64,000 bases of DNA from Salegentibacter maritimus (lineage in GTDB: Bacteria; Bacteroidota; Bacteroidia; Flavobacteriales; Flavobacteriaceae). The stretch spans positions 1 to 64,000 of the forward strand of contig NZ_JAEHOK010000002.1 in NCBI RefSeq assembly GCF_016236915.1, in the 5' to 3' direction. The stretch's first letter is position 1. The number at the start of each line of letters is the position of its first letter. The translations under genes and the position numbers were made by a program. A model generated the notes under the pieces. It did not search any database, was not told the origin of the DNA, and saw nothing but the letters and a program-made list of their open reading frames with translations. Shown here piece after piece: positions 46,007 to 54,927 of the stretch.

Positions 46007-47266
46007 ATGAAAAAATTACTTTTCCTGGGTCTTTTTGGCCTAATGGCGGCGGTAACTTATGCCGGTGGGTATAGGGTAAGCCTTCAGGGGCAAAGATCGC
46101 TTGCTATGGGGCACACAGGAGTTGCAGTGGTTAACAACGCTGAACTTGCTTTTTTTAACCCTGCAGGGCTTGTGTATCTTGAAAATAAGATAAATGTAGC
46201 TGCAGGTGCCAGTGCGGTATTTTCTAATGTAAAATACCAAAACTCAGAATTTGGGCTCAGTTCTGAAACCGATAGCCCTGTGGGTACCCCTTTTTATGTA
46301 TATGGTTCTTATCGAGTAAACGATTGGCTAAGCTTAGGTTTGGCGGCTTATACTCCTTACGGAAGTAGTGTAGAATGGCCAACAGATTGGGCAGGATCCC
46401 ACTTGGTTAATAATATAGATCTTCAGGCTATATATATACAGGCTTTAGCTTCGGTGAAAATTTCAGATAAAATAAGTGTGGGGGGTGGACCAATTTATGT
46501 AAACGGATCTGTAAACTTTAATCGAAACCTAAACCGAACTTTAACCGATATTGATGGAAATCGATCTAATGTAACTGTAGACGCCAGTGGTGTAAGTGCT
46601 TTTGGATGGTCTGCTAGTGCTATGTATAATGCGACTGAAGATTTGCGTTTTGGTGTTAATTACCGAAGTGAAATTATTGTTGAAGCCGAAGATGGAGATG
46701 CTACTTTTGAAAATATCCCAAATTCACCATTAACACCGTTTCAGGATACTAATTTTGATGCCTCCCTGCCAATGCCGGCTGAGCTGTCTGTAGGGGTTTC
46801 ATATAAGCTTTTAGATAAATGGCTCCTTGCTTTCGACTATAATATGACTTACTGGGACGCCTATAAATCATTAGATCTTGATTTTGCAAATCCACAAATT
46901 CCTGATTCTAAAAACCCACGTAATTACAAAAACTCATCTACCTATAGATTTGGTATGCAATATTTGGCAAATGAAACTATTACTTTAAGAGTGGGTTACT
47001 ACTTTGATGAGTCTCCGGTACAGTCTGGATATTTTGCTCCAGAAACGCCAAGAAATGATGCTCATGGATTTACCGGTGGTCTTTCAGTAAATATTAACGA
47101 TAGGTTCTCTATTGATGCTGCTTTCCTTTATAATAGATATGAAGAAGTAGACGAATCTTATGCTCCCAACCCTGGTGATTTTCCAAATTACGAAGGGGCT
47201 CCTTTTAAAGGAACGTATAAAACTTCTGCCTTTATTCCAGGGCTTGGTGTAACCTACAAATTATAA
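46007..47266 (+). CDS. OmpP1/FadL-family outer-membrane transporter
   Basis: A 419-residue barrel that in E. coli FadL lets long-chain fatty acids and other hydrophobic compounds cross the outer membrane. A signal peptide (LLFLGLFGLMAAVTYA) is followed by GGYRVSLQGQRSLAMGHTGVAVVNNAELAFFNPAGL, shown here only in part by its NPAG motif, diagnostic of the family hatch. The chain ends in a strand (FIPGLGVTYKL). It is 9 bp before an SGNH hydrolase lipoprotein, so import of a hydrophobic substrate and its hydrolysis may be linked. Confidence 0.92.
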   Translation: MKKLLFLGLFGLMAAVTYAGGYRVSLQGQRSLAMGHTGVAVVNNAELAFFNPAGLVYLENKINVAAGASAVFSNVKYQNSEFGLSSETDSPVGTPFYVYGSYRVNDWLSLGLAAYTPYGSSVEWPTDWAGSHLVNNIDLQAIYIQALASVKISDKISVGGGPIYVNGSVNFNRNLNRTLTDIDGNRSNVTVDASGVSAFGWSASAMYNATEDLRFGVNYRSEIIVEAEDGDATFENIPNSPLTPFQDTNFDASLPMPAELSVGVSYKLLDKWLLAFDYNMTYWDAYKSLDLDFANPQIPDSKNPRNYKNSSTYRFGMQYLANETITLRVGYYFDESPVQSGYFAPETPRNDAHGFTGGLSVNINDRFSIDAAFLYNRYEEVDESYAPNPGDFPNYEGAPFKGTYKTSAFIPGLGVTYKL

Positions 47267-47275
47267 AACTAGAAG

Positions 47276-48814
47276 ATGAAAAATTATTTTAAATATATAG
47301 CAATAATGGCGCTGGGAATTGTTTCCTGTGAGCCAGAATTTGACAATCCGGTAGATGAAAAAGATGCGTATACTAATGGAGAAGCCGATTTTTCAAGATA
47401 TGTAGCATTAGGGAATTCACTTACGGCCGGTTACGCAGACAATGCCTTATATATTACAGGGCAGGAAAATGCTTACCCTAATATCCTTGCGCAGCAGTTT
47501 GAAAAAACTCAGGATATTGAGGAGTTTACAATTCCTTTTATGAGTGATAATGCCGGTGGCTTGTTGTTGGCTGGAAACCAAATTACCCAAAACCGATTGG
47601 TTTTAGCTGTAGATGCAAATGGTGACCCTTCTCCGAGGGTTTATACCGGAATGCAACCAACTACCGAAGTTGGAAATGTATTACAGGGGCCATTTAGTAA
47701 TTTAGGTGTGCCGGGAGCTAAATCTTATCACCTTGGATTTTCTGGTTATGGTAATGTGCAAAACCTGGCCACACAATCTGCTAACCCATATTTTGTGCGT
47801 TTTGCTTCTTCTCCCGAAGCTACAGTGTTAGAAGATGCACTTGCTCAAAACCCAACTTTTTTCTCTTTATGGATAGGGAACAATGATGTTTTAGGATACG
47901 CTACTTCTGGAGGAACCGGTGTGGATCAAACCAATAATACAGATCCCACTACTTATGGTGAAAATGATATTACCGATCCTAATGTATTTGGTAGTTTGTA
48001 TAGTCAAATGGTGCAAAGCCTGGCTACTAATGCCAGCGGTGGTGTTTTAATAAACATTCCTGATGTAGCATCTGTTCCGTTTTTTACTACTGTTCCTATT
48101 AATGCTATTCCTTTAGACGCAGCAACAGCGGGAGCACTTAATCAGCAGTTTTCGGCCTATAATACACAGGTTCTTCCTGGTTTGGTTCAAGCCGGTTTTA
48201 TTACTGCAGAAGAAGCCCAGGCAAGACAAATCAATTTTGCTGAAGGTCAAAACTATGTAACACTACAAGATGAATCGCTTACCGATATTAGTCAGGTTGT
48301 TCAGGGCCAGCCGTTTAATCTTGATCCGCAAACTGCTGCTTTGTTAAGTCAGTTAAGACAGGCTACACCAACAGATCTTATTCCTTTAACCAGTGCAGGG
48401 TTTTTAGGTACTATTGTTGGGGATAATCCTAATATGGTGAATGGAGTTTCTGTTCCATTAGGAGATCAGCATGTGCTGACTAATGCTGAGCAAAGTCTAA
48501 TTAGAAACGCAACCCAAAAATACAACCAGATTATTGCTGGTTTGGCTCAGGCAAATGGTTTGGCCTTTATAGATGCCAACGCTATGTTAAATCAATTAGC
48601 CAATGGCGGAATTCCTTATGATGGTGGTACTATTACTTCCACTTTCGCTACAGGAGGTGCTTTTTCTCTTGATGGCATTCATTTAACCCCTCGTGGGAAT
48701 GCAGTAATCGCTAATGAGATTATAAGCACGATCAATGAAACTTATAATGCAGATATACCTAAAGTAAATCCAGGTTCTTATGCTACCGTTACAGCAAGTA
48801 ACGAAGTGCAATAA
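47276..48814 (+). CDS. SGNH/GDSL-family hydrolase lipoprotein
   Basis: A 512-residue predicted lipoprotein with lipobox IVSC (cysteine near residue 18) followed by acidic residues (CEPEFDN), a pattern compatible with surface export in Bacteroidota. The catalytic blocks of SGNH esterases are present: VALGNSLTAG (GNSL instead of GDSL, serine retained), SLWIGNNDVLG and the DGIHLTPRGNAV Asp-His block near the C-terminus. Length exceeds typical GDSL esterases by an internal region rich in Gln and Asn. It is 9 bp after the FadL-like gene and ends before a strong terminator. Confidence 0.88.
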   Translation: MKNYFKYIAIMALGIVSCEPEFDNPVDEKDAYTNGEADFSRYVALGNSLTAGYADNALYITGQENAYPNILAQQFEKTQDIEEFTIPFMSDNAGGLLLAGNQITQNRLVLAVDANGDPSPRVYTGMQPTTEVGNVLQGPFSNLGVPGAKSYHLGFSGYGNVQNLATQSANPYFVRFASSPEATVLEDALAQNPTFFSLWIGNNDVLGYATSGGTGVDQTNNTDPTTYGENDITDPNVFGSLYSQMVQSLATNASGGVLINIPDVASVPFFTTVPINAIPLDAATAGALNQQFSAYNTQVLPGLVQAGFITAEEAQARQINFAEGQNYVTLQDESLTDISQVVQGQPFNLDPQTAALLSQLRQATPTDLIPLTSAGFLGTIVGDNPNMVNGVSVPLGDQHVLTNAEQSLIRNATQKYNQIIAGLAQANGLAFIDANAMLNQLANGGIPYDGGTITSTFATGGAFSLDGIHLTPRGNAVIANEIISTINETYNADIPKVNPGSYATVTASNEVQ

Positions 48815-48841
48815 AATTAGCTTTTTGCAAATACAAAAAAT

Positions 48842-48870
48842 AAAAACGCCGGAAATTTCCCGGCGTTTTT
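48842..48870 (+). terminator. Rho-independent terminator after the SGNH gene
   Basis: AAAAACGCCGG (48842-48852) pairs perfectly with CCGGCGTTTTT (48860-48870) across 7 nt and ends in a T tract. It shows that the longer reading frame opening at 48780 is not the true start of the next gene. Confidence 0.87.
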
Positions 48871-48902
48871 GTATTTTTCAGAAACTATCTAATTATAATA
48901 GT

Positions 48903-49244
48903 ATGAATTTTATATTACGAATTTTACTTACTGCATTAGCAGTAGTGATCCTGGCTAAACTTCTGCCGGGTGTTGTTGTAGAAGATTATTTAACGGCTGT
49001 TATTGTAGCATTTGTTCTTGCTATACTAAACCTTTTGGTGAAGCCTATTTTGGTGATTTTTACCTTACCGGTAACTATTTTAACATTGGGCTTGTTCTTG
49101 CTGGTTATTAATGCTGTAATTATACTGCTGGCCGATGCTTTTGTGACAGGTTTTGGAGTGAGTGGTTTTTTTATGGCGCTCATTTTTAGTTTGCTTTTAT
49201 CCCTGTTTCAATCTCTTTTATTTTCGATATTGGGAAAAGATTAG
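48903..49244 (+). CDS. Phage holin family IV-like small membrane protein
   Basis: A 113-residue protein with about four membrane helices of the YvlD/holin family IV type found in many bacterial chromosomes. MNFILRILLTALAVVILAKL and LLVKPILVIFTLPVTILTLGLF are typical. Despite the family name there is no phage context; the function in Bacteroidota is unknown, with envelope stress one proposal. ATG 48903 is used since the upstream frame crosses the terminator at 48842-48870. Confidence 0.88.
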   Translation: MNFILRILLTALAVVILAKLLPGVVVEDYLTAVIVAFVLAILNLLVKPILVIFTLPVTILTLGLFLLVINAVIILLADAFVTGFGVSGFFMALIFSLLLSLFQSLLFSILGKD

Positions 49245-49274
49245 GAACTATACTGGAATTCAATAATTTGAAAC

Positions 49275-49305
49275 TTTGTTGGCTTAGGAAAAAAGTGTAA
49301 TTTTG
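49275..49305 (+). promoter_or_regulatory. Promoter of tig
   Basis: TTTG (49275-49278), exactly 19 bp, then TAATTTTG (49298-49305): a perfect Bacteroidota -33/-7 promoter ending 27 bp before the trigger factor ATG. Confidence 0.82.
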
Positions 49306-49331
49306 CACTCCAATTTTTATAAAAAGTCAAG

Positions 49332-50654
49332 ATGAATATTACCAGAGAGAATATTGATGAATTGAATGCGGTGGTAAAAGTAGATATCGCCAAAGAAGAC
49401 TATGCCGGTAAAGTTGAAAAAATCTTAAAAGATTACCGTAAAAATGCCAATATTCCCGGCTTTAGAAAAGGGCACGTGCCTATGGGAATGGTAAAGAAAC
49501 AATACGGTCAGGCTGTTTTGGTAGATGAGGTAAATAAACTTTTACAAGATTCACTAAATAAATATCTTACCGAAGAAAAACTGGATGTTCTTGGAAATCC
49601 ACTTCCTAAAGAACAGGAAAACTTCGATTGGAATGAAGATGCATATACTTTTGAGTTCGAACTTGGTTTAGCTCCAGAATTTGACGTAAACCTTGAACTT
49701 GAAAAGCCGGTAACCCATTATAATATTGTGGCAGATGAGAAAATGGTGAATAACCAAATCGAGTCTATTAGAAAACAATATGGGAAACTGATTTCTAAAG
49801 ACGAAGCTGAAGAAGGTGATATTGTTGCCGGTACTTTTAAAAATGAGGAAGAAGGAATAGAGAAGGAAACTTCAGTAGAGTTAGAGAAACTTAAAGGAAA
49901 AAGAAACCTTAATAAGTTTGTTGGTGCTAAAGTTGGCGATACCTTTAGTGTAAAAACCAAAAACCTTTTTGAAGACGATCACGAGTTAATTCAGCATTTA
50001 GGAGTTGATCACGATAAAGCCCAGGAGCTGGATATAGAAGTAGAATTTACGGTAAGTGAAATCAATCATAGGGAATTGGCTGAACTTAACCAGGAGTTAT
50101 TCGATAAACTTTTTGGAGAAGGTAAGGTTACCAGCGAAGACGAGCTTAAAGAAAAGATAAAGGAAGATGCAGCAAAGCAATTTAAGCAGCAAAGTGACCA
50201 ACAGTTAATGAACGATGTGACCAAGCAGCTTATTGAGCAAACTAAATTTGAACTTCCTAAAGAGTTTCTTCAAAAGTGGATTCAAACAGTTGGTGAAAAA
50301 CCAATGACAGAAGAGGAGGCCAAAGAAGAATACGAAAAGAGCGAAGAAGGTTTACGCTACCAATTAATTGAAGGTAAAATTGTAAACGAAAACAAGCTTA
50401 CAGTAGAGTTTGAAGATCTTAAAACTTTTGCAAAAGAAAAGATTAAAGAACAAATGGCGCAATTTGGCCAAATGAATCCTGAAGATAAAGAACTTGACGA
50501 TATTGCAGCAAGAATTCTTTCTAACCAGGATGAGGTTAAGAGAATGTCAGAGCAGTTAATGAATGAGAAGTTGCTTGATTTTTATAAAGAGAAAATGTCT
50601 TTTGAGGAAAAAGAAGTTACTTATGATGAATTTGTGAAAGAGATTTACGAGTAA
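49332..50654 (+). CDS. tig: Trigger factor
   Basis: Ribosome-bound chaperone that meets nascent chains at the exit tunnel. The 440-residue length is normal. The N-terminal ribosome-binding domain carries the tail-loop signature NIPGFRKGHVPMGMVKKQYG (near residue 36); the middle domain (about 150-240) has lost most of the FKBP peptidyl-prolyl isomerase character usual in proteobacteria, and the rest is helical and acidic (arms about 260-440). It has its own perfect promoter and is followed by a terminator and then clpP-clpX, the common bacterial order. Confidence 0.95.
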   Translation: MNITRENIDELNAVVKVDIAKEDYAGKVEKILKDYRKNANIPGFRKGHVPMGMVKKQYGQAVLVDEVNKLLQDSLNKYLTEEKLDVLGNPLPKEQENFDWNEDAYTFEFELGLAPEFDVNLELEKPVTHYNIVADEKMVNNQIESIRKQYGKLISKDEAEEGDIVAGTFKNEEEGIEKETSVELEKLKGKRNLNKFVGAKVGDTFSVKTKNLFEDDHELIQHLGVDHDKAQELDIEVEFTVSEINHRELAELNQELFDKLFGEGKVTSEDELKEKIKEDAAKQFKQQSDQQLMNDVTKQLIEQTKFELPKEFLQKWIQTVGEKPMTEEEAKEEYEKSEEGLRYQLIEGKIVNENKLTVEFEDLKTFAKEKIKEQMAQFGQMNPEDKELDDIAARILSNQDEVKRMSEQLMNEKLLDFYKEKMSFEEKEVTYDEFVKEIYE

Positions 50655-50683
50655 GCTTTTTCTATAAATTTATACTTATATTT

Positions 50684-50715
50684 AAGGCGTTAAACCAGTT
50701 GGGTTAACGCCTTTT
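50684..50715 (+). terminator. Terminator between tig and clpP
   Basis: A 13-bp stem with one mismatch joins 50684-50696 (starting AAGGCGTTAA) and 50701-50713 (ending TTAACGCCTT) over an AGTT loop, followed by a short T run. Partial read-through into clpP is possible. Confidence 0.7.
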
Positions 50716-50758
50716 CACTTAAAAGACAGCTAAGAAAAAAGCTTAAAAAAGAAGATTG

Positions 50759-51436
50759 ATGGATTACGGAAAAGAATTTGAAAAATACGCCACTCAACAT
50801 CACGGTATAAATAGCAATTATTACCAAAAAATAGTGAGCAGTATGACTCCTACAGGGATGACCCCTAATATTATTGAAGAGCGCCAAATGAATGCGGTGG
50901 CAATGGATGTTTTCTCCAGGTTAATGATGGATAGGATTATCTTTATGGGTACCGCAATTAACGACCAGGTTGCGAATATTATTCAGGCGCAAATGTTGTT
51001 TTTGGAAAGTACAGATGCTTCTAAAGATATCCAAATATACATCAACTCCCCCGGGGGTAGCGTTTATGCCGGTCTTGGAATTTATGATACTATGCAGTTT
51101 ATAAAACCAGATGTAGCAACAATTTGTACAGGAATGGCAGCTTCTATGGGTGCAGTGCTTCTTTGTGCCGGGGAGAAGGGCAAAAGAAGTGGTTTGCCAC
51201 ATTCAAGGGTAATGATTCACCAGCCTTTGGGTGGTGCCCAGGGACAGGCCAGTGATATAGAAATCACCGCAAGGGAAATCTTAACACTTAAAAAAGAACT
51301 GTACGAAATTATTGCTAAACATTCCGGGCAAACTTATGAAAAGATAGAGGAAGATAGTGATCGTGATTACTGGATGAAGGCCGATAAAGCCAAAGAGTAC
51401 GGTATGATAGATGAAATTTTAACGAGAGAAGGATAA
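50759..51436 (+). CDS. clpP: ATP-dependent Clp protease proteolytic subunit ClpP
   Basis: ClpP is the serine protease chamber used with ClpX. The 225-residue chain contains Ser129 in [10 protein letters not shown] and His154 in [10 protein letters not shown], with Asp203 in DRDYW as the probable third catalytic residue. ATG 50759 directly follows an in-frame TTG at 50756; the ATG is preferred. About 30 N-terminal residues precede the mature core and are likely removed autocatalytically. The clpX gene follows 52 bp on. Confidence 0.97.
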   Translation: MDYGKEFEKYATQHHGINSNYYQKIVSSMTPTGMTPNIIEERQMNAVAMDVFSRLMMDRIIFMGTAINDQVANIIQAQMLFLESTDASKDIQIYINSPGGSVYAGLGIYDTMQFIKPDVATICTGMAASMGAVLLCAGEKGKRSGLPHSRVMIHQPLGGAQGQASDIEITAREILTLKKELYEIIAKHSGQTYEKIEEDSDRDYWMKADKAKEYGMIDEILTREG

Positions 51437-51488
51437 GAATTAATTTTCATCTAATTATTTTATAGATTGAAAATTGAAATTTGAAGAA

Positions 51489-52721
51489 ATGGCGAAAGAA
51501 GAATTAGAATGCTCGTTTTGCGGTAGAAAAAAACCTGAAACCAATTTGCTTATAGCAGGCCTTGATGCCCATATATGTGATAAATGTATAGAGCAGGCAC
51601 ATGGTATTGTTTTGGAAGAACTCAAGCAAGGGGAGGCCAAAGAGTTGTCCTCAGATTTAATGTTGAGCAAACCAAAGGTGATCAAAGAGTTTTTAGACCA
51701 ATACGTAATTGGGCAGGAAACAACCAAGAAAGTAATGTCTGTAGCGGTTTATAACCATTACAAAAGGCTTTTGCAACCCGCCACAGGTGATGATGTTGAA
51801 ATTCAAAAATCCAATATCGTAATGGTTGGGGAAACCGGGACAGGAAAAACCCTAATTGCTAAAACCATAGCGAAAATGCTTAATGTTCCCCTGGCTATTG
51901 TAGATGCTACGGTGCTAACCGAAGCAGGTTATGTTGGGGAAGATGTAGAAGGAATTTTAACAAGATTGCTTCAGGCAGCCGATTATAATGTTGAAAAAGC
52001 GCAGCGTGGAATCGTTTTTATAGATGAAATAGATAAAATTGCGCGTAAAAGTGACAACCCGTCTATTACAAGGGATGTCTCGGGTGAAGGGGTGCAGCAG
52101 GCCTTGCTGAAATTACTGGAAGGAACCACTGTTAACGTACCGCCGAAAGGAGGACGTAAGCACCCAGATCAGAAGTTTGTTGAGGTAAATACCGAAAACA
52201 TCCTGTTTATTGCAGGAGGGGCTTTCGATGGTATTGAGCGTAATATTAGTAAGCGTTTAAATATGCAGGCGGTTGGTTTTAGTGCTTCAAAAAGTGAAGA
52301 CAGTATAGAAAGAACCAATCTGCTTAAGTATATCATTCCAAAAGACCTAAAAGATTTCGGACTTATCCCTGAAATAATTGGAAGGTTGCCGGCACTTACT
52401 TATATGAACCCGTTAGATGAAACTACGCTTCGTTCTATTTTAACCGAGCCTAAAAACGCTATTATCAAGCAGTATAAGAAGTTGTTTGAAATGGACGATA
52501 TCGAGTTTGAAATAACTGACGATGCTTTAGATTATATCGTTGAAAAAGCGGTTGAATATAAGCTGGGGGCAAGAGGACTAAGGTCTTTGTGTGAGGCAAT
52601 TCTTACCGATGCCATGTTTGAAATGCCCGAAAGTGGAAAGAGCAAGCTTAAGGTGTCTCGGGATTATGCTGAAGAAAAATTAAATAAATCTACTATAAAT
52701 AAGCTTAAAGCCGTTTCATAA
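51489..52721 (+). CDS. clpX: ATP-dependent protease ATPase subunit ClpX
   Basis: ClpX is the AAA+ unfoldase that feeds ClpP. The 410-residue chain starts with the C4 zinc-binding domain (CSFC near residue 8 and CDKC about 25 residues on), followed by Walker A GETGTGKT (near 115), Walker [11 protein letters not shown] (near 180), and the sensor [11 protein letters not shown]. The IGF-type loop for ClpP contact (IGQETTKK region precedes; later NISKRLNM) is in place. ATG 51489 gives [12 protein letters not shown], the family start, rather than the TTG at 51474. Followed by a 20-bp perfect terminator stem. Confidence 0.97.
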   Translation: MAKEELECSFCGRKKPETNLLIAGLDAHICDKCIEQAHGIVLEELKQGEAKELSSDLMLSKPKVIKEFLDQYVIGQETTKKVMSVAVYNHYKRLLQPATGDDVEIQKSNIVMVGETGTGKTLIAKTIAKMLNVPLAIVDATVLTEAGYVGEDVEGILTRLLQAADYNVEKAQRGIVFIDEIDKIARKSDNPSITRDVSGEGVQQALLKLLEGTTVNVPPKGGRKHPDQKFVEVNTENILFIAGGAFDGIERNISKRLNMQAVGFSASKSEDSIERTNLLKYIIPKDLKDFGLIPEIIGRLPALTYMNPLDETTLRSILTEPKNAIIKQYKKLFEMDDIEFEITDDALDYIVEKAVEYKLGARGLRSLCEAILTDAMFEMPESGKSKLKVSRDYAEEKLNKSTINKLKAVS

Positions 52722-52745
52722 AAAACCTTTAAGTGTAACTTGATT

Positions 52746-52799
52746 AAAAGCTGTCTGAAAAAAGATTATAAGAACTCTTTTTTCAGACAGCTTTTTTTT
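52746..52799 (+). terminator. Strong terminator after clpX
   Basis: Arms 52746-52765 and 52776-52795 form a perfect 20-bp stem (core GCTGTCTGAAAAAAGA), loop of 10 nt, then an eight-T tract. It separates clpX from the convergent DUF1989 gene. Confidence 0.92.
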
Positions 52800-52808
52800 G
52801 GGAAATAA

Positions 52809-53387
52809 TTAATCTAAAATTTCGTAGTGAATAGGTTTAAAACTACCATTATTGCTATCTTCTGCCGAGCAAGCGGTTAAGCCTACAATGAGATCTATTT
52901 TAGCTTCAAATAGTACATAGTCGCCGGCTTTACTTAATGGGGGTTCAACGCTAATTTTGCCATTTTTATCAAATTGTACGTTCATAAAAATATTAAAGGC
53001 TGTGGGAATATCATCTGGCTCAATTTCAAATTTTTCCAGGCTGGTATAGAGATTTTCAAAACAGCTTGGATGGTAAGCATCATAATTATACATAACTTTA
53101 AAAGTTTCAGGACTGCAGGGGGCCAGTAAAAAATCGTTTCTTCCGTTGGTGTCTTCCAGGATTTCTGCCATTTTATTACTACGATTGCTCCAAAGAAAGT
53201 TTCCGGAGCTTATTAAAATAGATTCTTCGAAATCCAGTGTCTTTCCCGATGATAGTTTTTCTCTTTGGTCTTTGGCATTAAATAAAACCATATCGCTAAC
53301 CTGTTCGCCATGGGCATCTATTACCTTTAATTTTTGTCCTTTTTTTAATTTAAATGCGGCTCCAGATTGTTTTTTAATTATTTGCAT
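52809..53387 (-). CDS. DUF1989 (urea carboxylase-associated) family protein
   Basis: A 192-residue cytoplasmic protein of the DUF1989 family. Clear landmarks are LLAPCSPETFKVMYNYDAYHPSC, FNIFMNVQFDKNGKI, PPLSKAGDYVLFEAKIDLIVGLTACS and a closing FKPIHYEI. Family members CgdA and CgdB in some bacteria act on carboxyguanidine, so an amidino or guanidino substrate is a plausible guess; others lack assigned activity. Cysteines at the PCS, HPSC and TACS sites and the histidine are candidate metal ligands. Its start overlaps the PaiB-like gene's end by 10 bp, so it is the last gene of a three-gene operon. Confidence 0.88.
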   Translation of the reverse strand: MQIIKKQSGAAFKLKKGQKLKVIDAHGEQVSDMVLFNAKDQREKLSSGKTLDFEESILISSGNFLWSNRSNKMAEILEDTNGRNDFLLAPCSPETFKVMYNYDAYHPSCFENLYTSLEKFEIEPDDIPTAFNIFMNVQFDKNGKISVEPPLSKAGDYVLFEAKIDLIVGLTACSAEDSNNGSFKPIHYEILD

Positions 53388-53995
53388 GTATGCTCTTTTT
53401 TAATGTTTTCGCTTAGTGCGGAATTTAAAATAGTATATTGTTTTTCCAAATGTGTAGTTATCGAATCAATATCTTCTTTATCATAGCCCTGGTGTAGTTT
53501 TGCAATTCCCTTTATATCTTTTACCTCACACCAAAAACCGGTAATTAAACCTAAATGATCATCAATCATTTTTCTTGGAATATCTTGATAATACAACGGA
53601 TTTTCCTGTGGCTCTTCAAACCTTGTAACCAGGGCTTCTAAAGATTCTTCCAGCTCCTCCCGCGATTGAATCTTTAGCTTAACATTTACGTGTACAGCCG
53701 AATAATCCCAGGTGCTAATATCTTTTTCTTTATACCAGGAAGACGATACATAAGCGTGCGGCCCCTGGAATATTAATAAGGCTTCCTTATCATCTTTTAA
53801 ATACTTACTTTGTTCGTTATGCTTTGCTATATGTGAGTAGAGTACAAAGTTAGTGGCATTTCCTTTTGTTAGCACCGGGATATGGGTAGCTAAAAGTTTT
53901 TCACCATTAAGAATAAAAGTTGCAAACGGATGCTGTTGTATAAATTTAAAGAGGAAATCGGGGTTGTCTTTTTTGTATTTTTTTGGCTGATACAT
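53378..53995 (-). CDS. PaiB-like FMN-binding negative regulator family protein
   Basis: A 205-residue protein of the PaiB/FMN-binding split-barrel family. It starts MYQPKKYKKDNPDFLFKFIQ and contains HPFATFILNGEKLLATHIPVL, GPHAYVSSSWY and TWDYSAVHVNVKL, all standard PaiB blocks. Bacillus PaiB is reported as a repressor of sporulation and degradative enzyme genes, but the fold is also that of flavin- or heme-handling enzymes. ATG 53995 is chosen because the longer frame to 54082 overlaps the upstream gene and adds unconserved residues. The gene lies 4 bp after the YqcI/YcgG gene and overlaps the DUF1989 gene by 10 bp. Confidence 0.9.
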   Translation of the reverse strand: MYQPKKYKKDNPDFLFKFIQQHPFATFILNGEKLLATHIPVLTKGNATNFVLYSHIAKHNEQSKYLKDDKEALLIFQGPHAYVSSSWYKEKDISTWDYSAVHVNVKLKIQSREELEESLEALVTRFEEPQENPLYYQDIPRKMIDDHLGLITGFWCEVKDIKGIAKLHQGYDKEDIDSITTHLEKQYTILNSALSENIKKEHTCK

Positions 53996-53999
53996 AAAA

Positions 54000-54695
54000 T
54001 TATCTTTTACTATGAAAAGGGCATTTCCATGCTTCTCCAACTTTACGACCGCTATACTGTCTGGCCTCGCTACTTTCACCAAAATCCTTCAACATAGGGT
54101 TTATATTACCTTGTAGAGCGGAATCTCGTTCCCTAATTTTATCACGAACAGTATTAAATGCCCCCATTTCCCTTAATTTTTCGAATTGCCAGTGTAGATT
54201 AAAAGCTATGGCCGGAAAAGGGCTTTGTCTTGCCTTACGACTGCTATTAGGATGCATGCCTACTATATAGAAGGCTTTGCCTGCAATACTAAAACTAAAG
54301 TCTTTGTCTTTGGGATTATCGCTTACCCCGGGATCCCATTCCTGGTTGTCTACTTCATGTATAAATTCCAGTTGTTTCCAGAGTGCAGTTTCAAATTGGG
54401 TTTCAGATAATGAATCCTTTTCTTTAAAAACTGCCATAAATGTATAGAATTCATTCGATTCAAAATCATAACTTTCTATATACTGCTGTAAATCTTTGTA
54501 TATTTTTTTTGCGGTTTTCCTGCTGGGAAATTCCTCGTAGGTGTGAAGAACTAAATGTTCTTGTTTTACAACGCTTTGAGCCATCACGCAGGGATGGTCT
54601 TTAGTTACTACAAAATCCTCAAAAGCTAATTCTACTGCCTCATTGGTAGTGGCTTTCCACTTTTTTACTATAGGTTTTACTCCGGGTGAAATCAT
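54000..54695 (-). CDS. YqcI/YcgG (GntA/DcsA-like) heme-dependent N-hydroxylase family protein
   Basis: A 231-residue protein of the YqcI/YcgG family. Conserved features are DHPCVMAQSVVKQEHLVLHTYEEF near residue 34 (given by its HPC core), GMHPNSSRKARQSPFPAIAFN near 153, HWQFEKLREMG and the terminal WKCPFH. Characterised relatives are heme enzymes that N-hydroxylate guanidino groups: GntA in guanitoxin synthesis and DcsA on arginine in D-cycloserine synthesis. None of the other genes of those pathways is here, so the substrate is open. It is first in an operon with a PaiB-like and a DUF1989 protein (gaps 4 bp and -10 bp). Confidence 0.85.
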   Translation of the reverse strand: MISPGVKPIVKKWKATTNEAVELAFEDFVVTKDHPCVMAQSVVKQEHLVLHTYEEFPSRKTAKKIYKDLQQYIESYDFESNEFYTFMAVFKEKDSLSETQFETALWKQLEFIHEVDNQEWDPGVSDNPKDKDFSFSIAGKAFYIVGMHPNSSRKARQSPFPAIAFNLHWQFEKLREMGAFNTVRDKIRERDSALQGNINPMLKDFGESSEARQYSGRKVGEAWKCPFHSKR

Positions 54696-54927
54696 AATAT
54701 CGAATGGTTTTATATAAAACTACCACCTCTAAGCTGTTGCTCCATAAGGTTTAAGAATATATTAATTCAATATTTGATAAGATTAACAGGCTTTGCAGAT
54801 TTTACTTGATAATAGAAATTTAACCCTATAGCTATTTGGCTTCTTAAGCTTGCCTCGAAATTAAAAAGTCGTTTCCAACGAATGCCTTGTGAGCTTCCTT
54901 TGAAGTATTTTACTGTTTTAAAACCCT

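Noticed and set aside
48903-49244. Phage origin suggested by the holin-family name
   Set aside because: No other phage gene lies nearby and this family is common in chromosomes; treated as an ordinary membrane protein.
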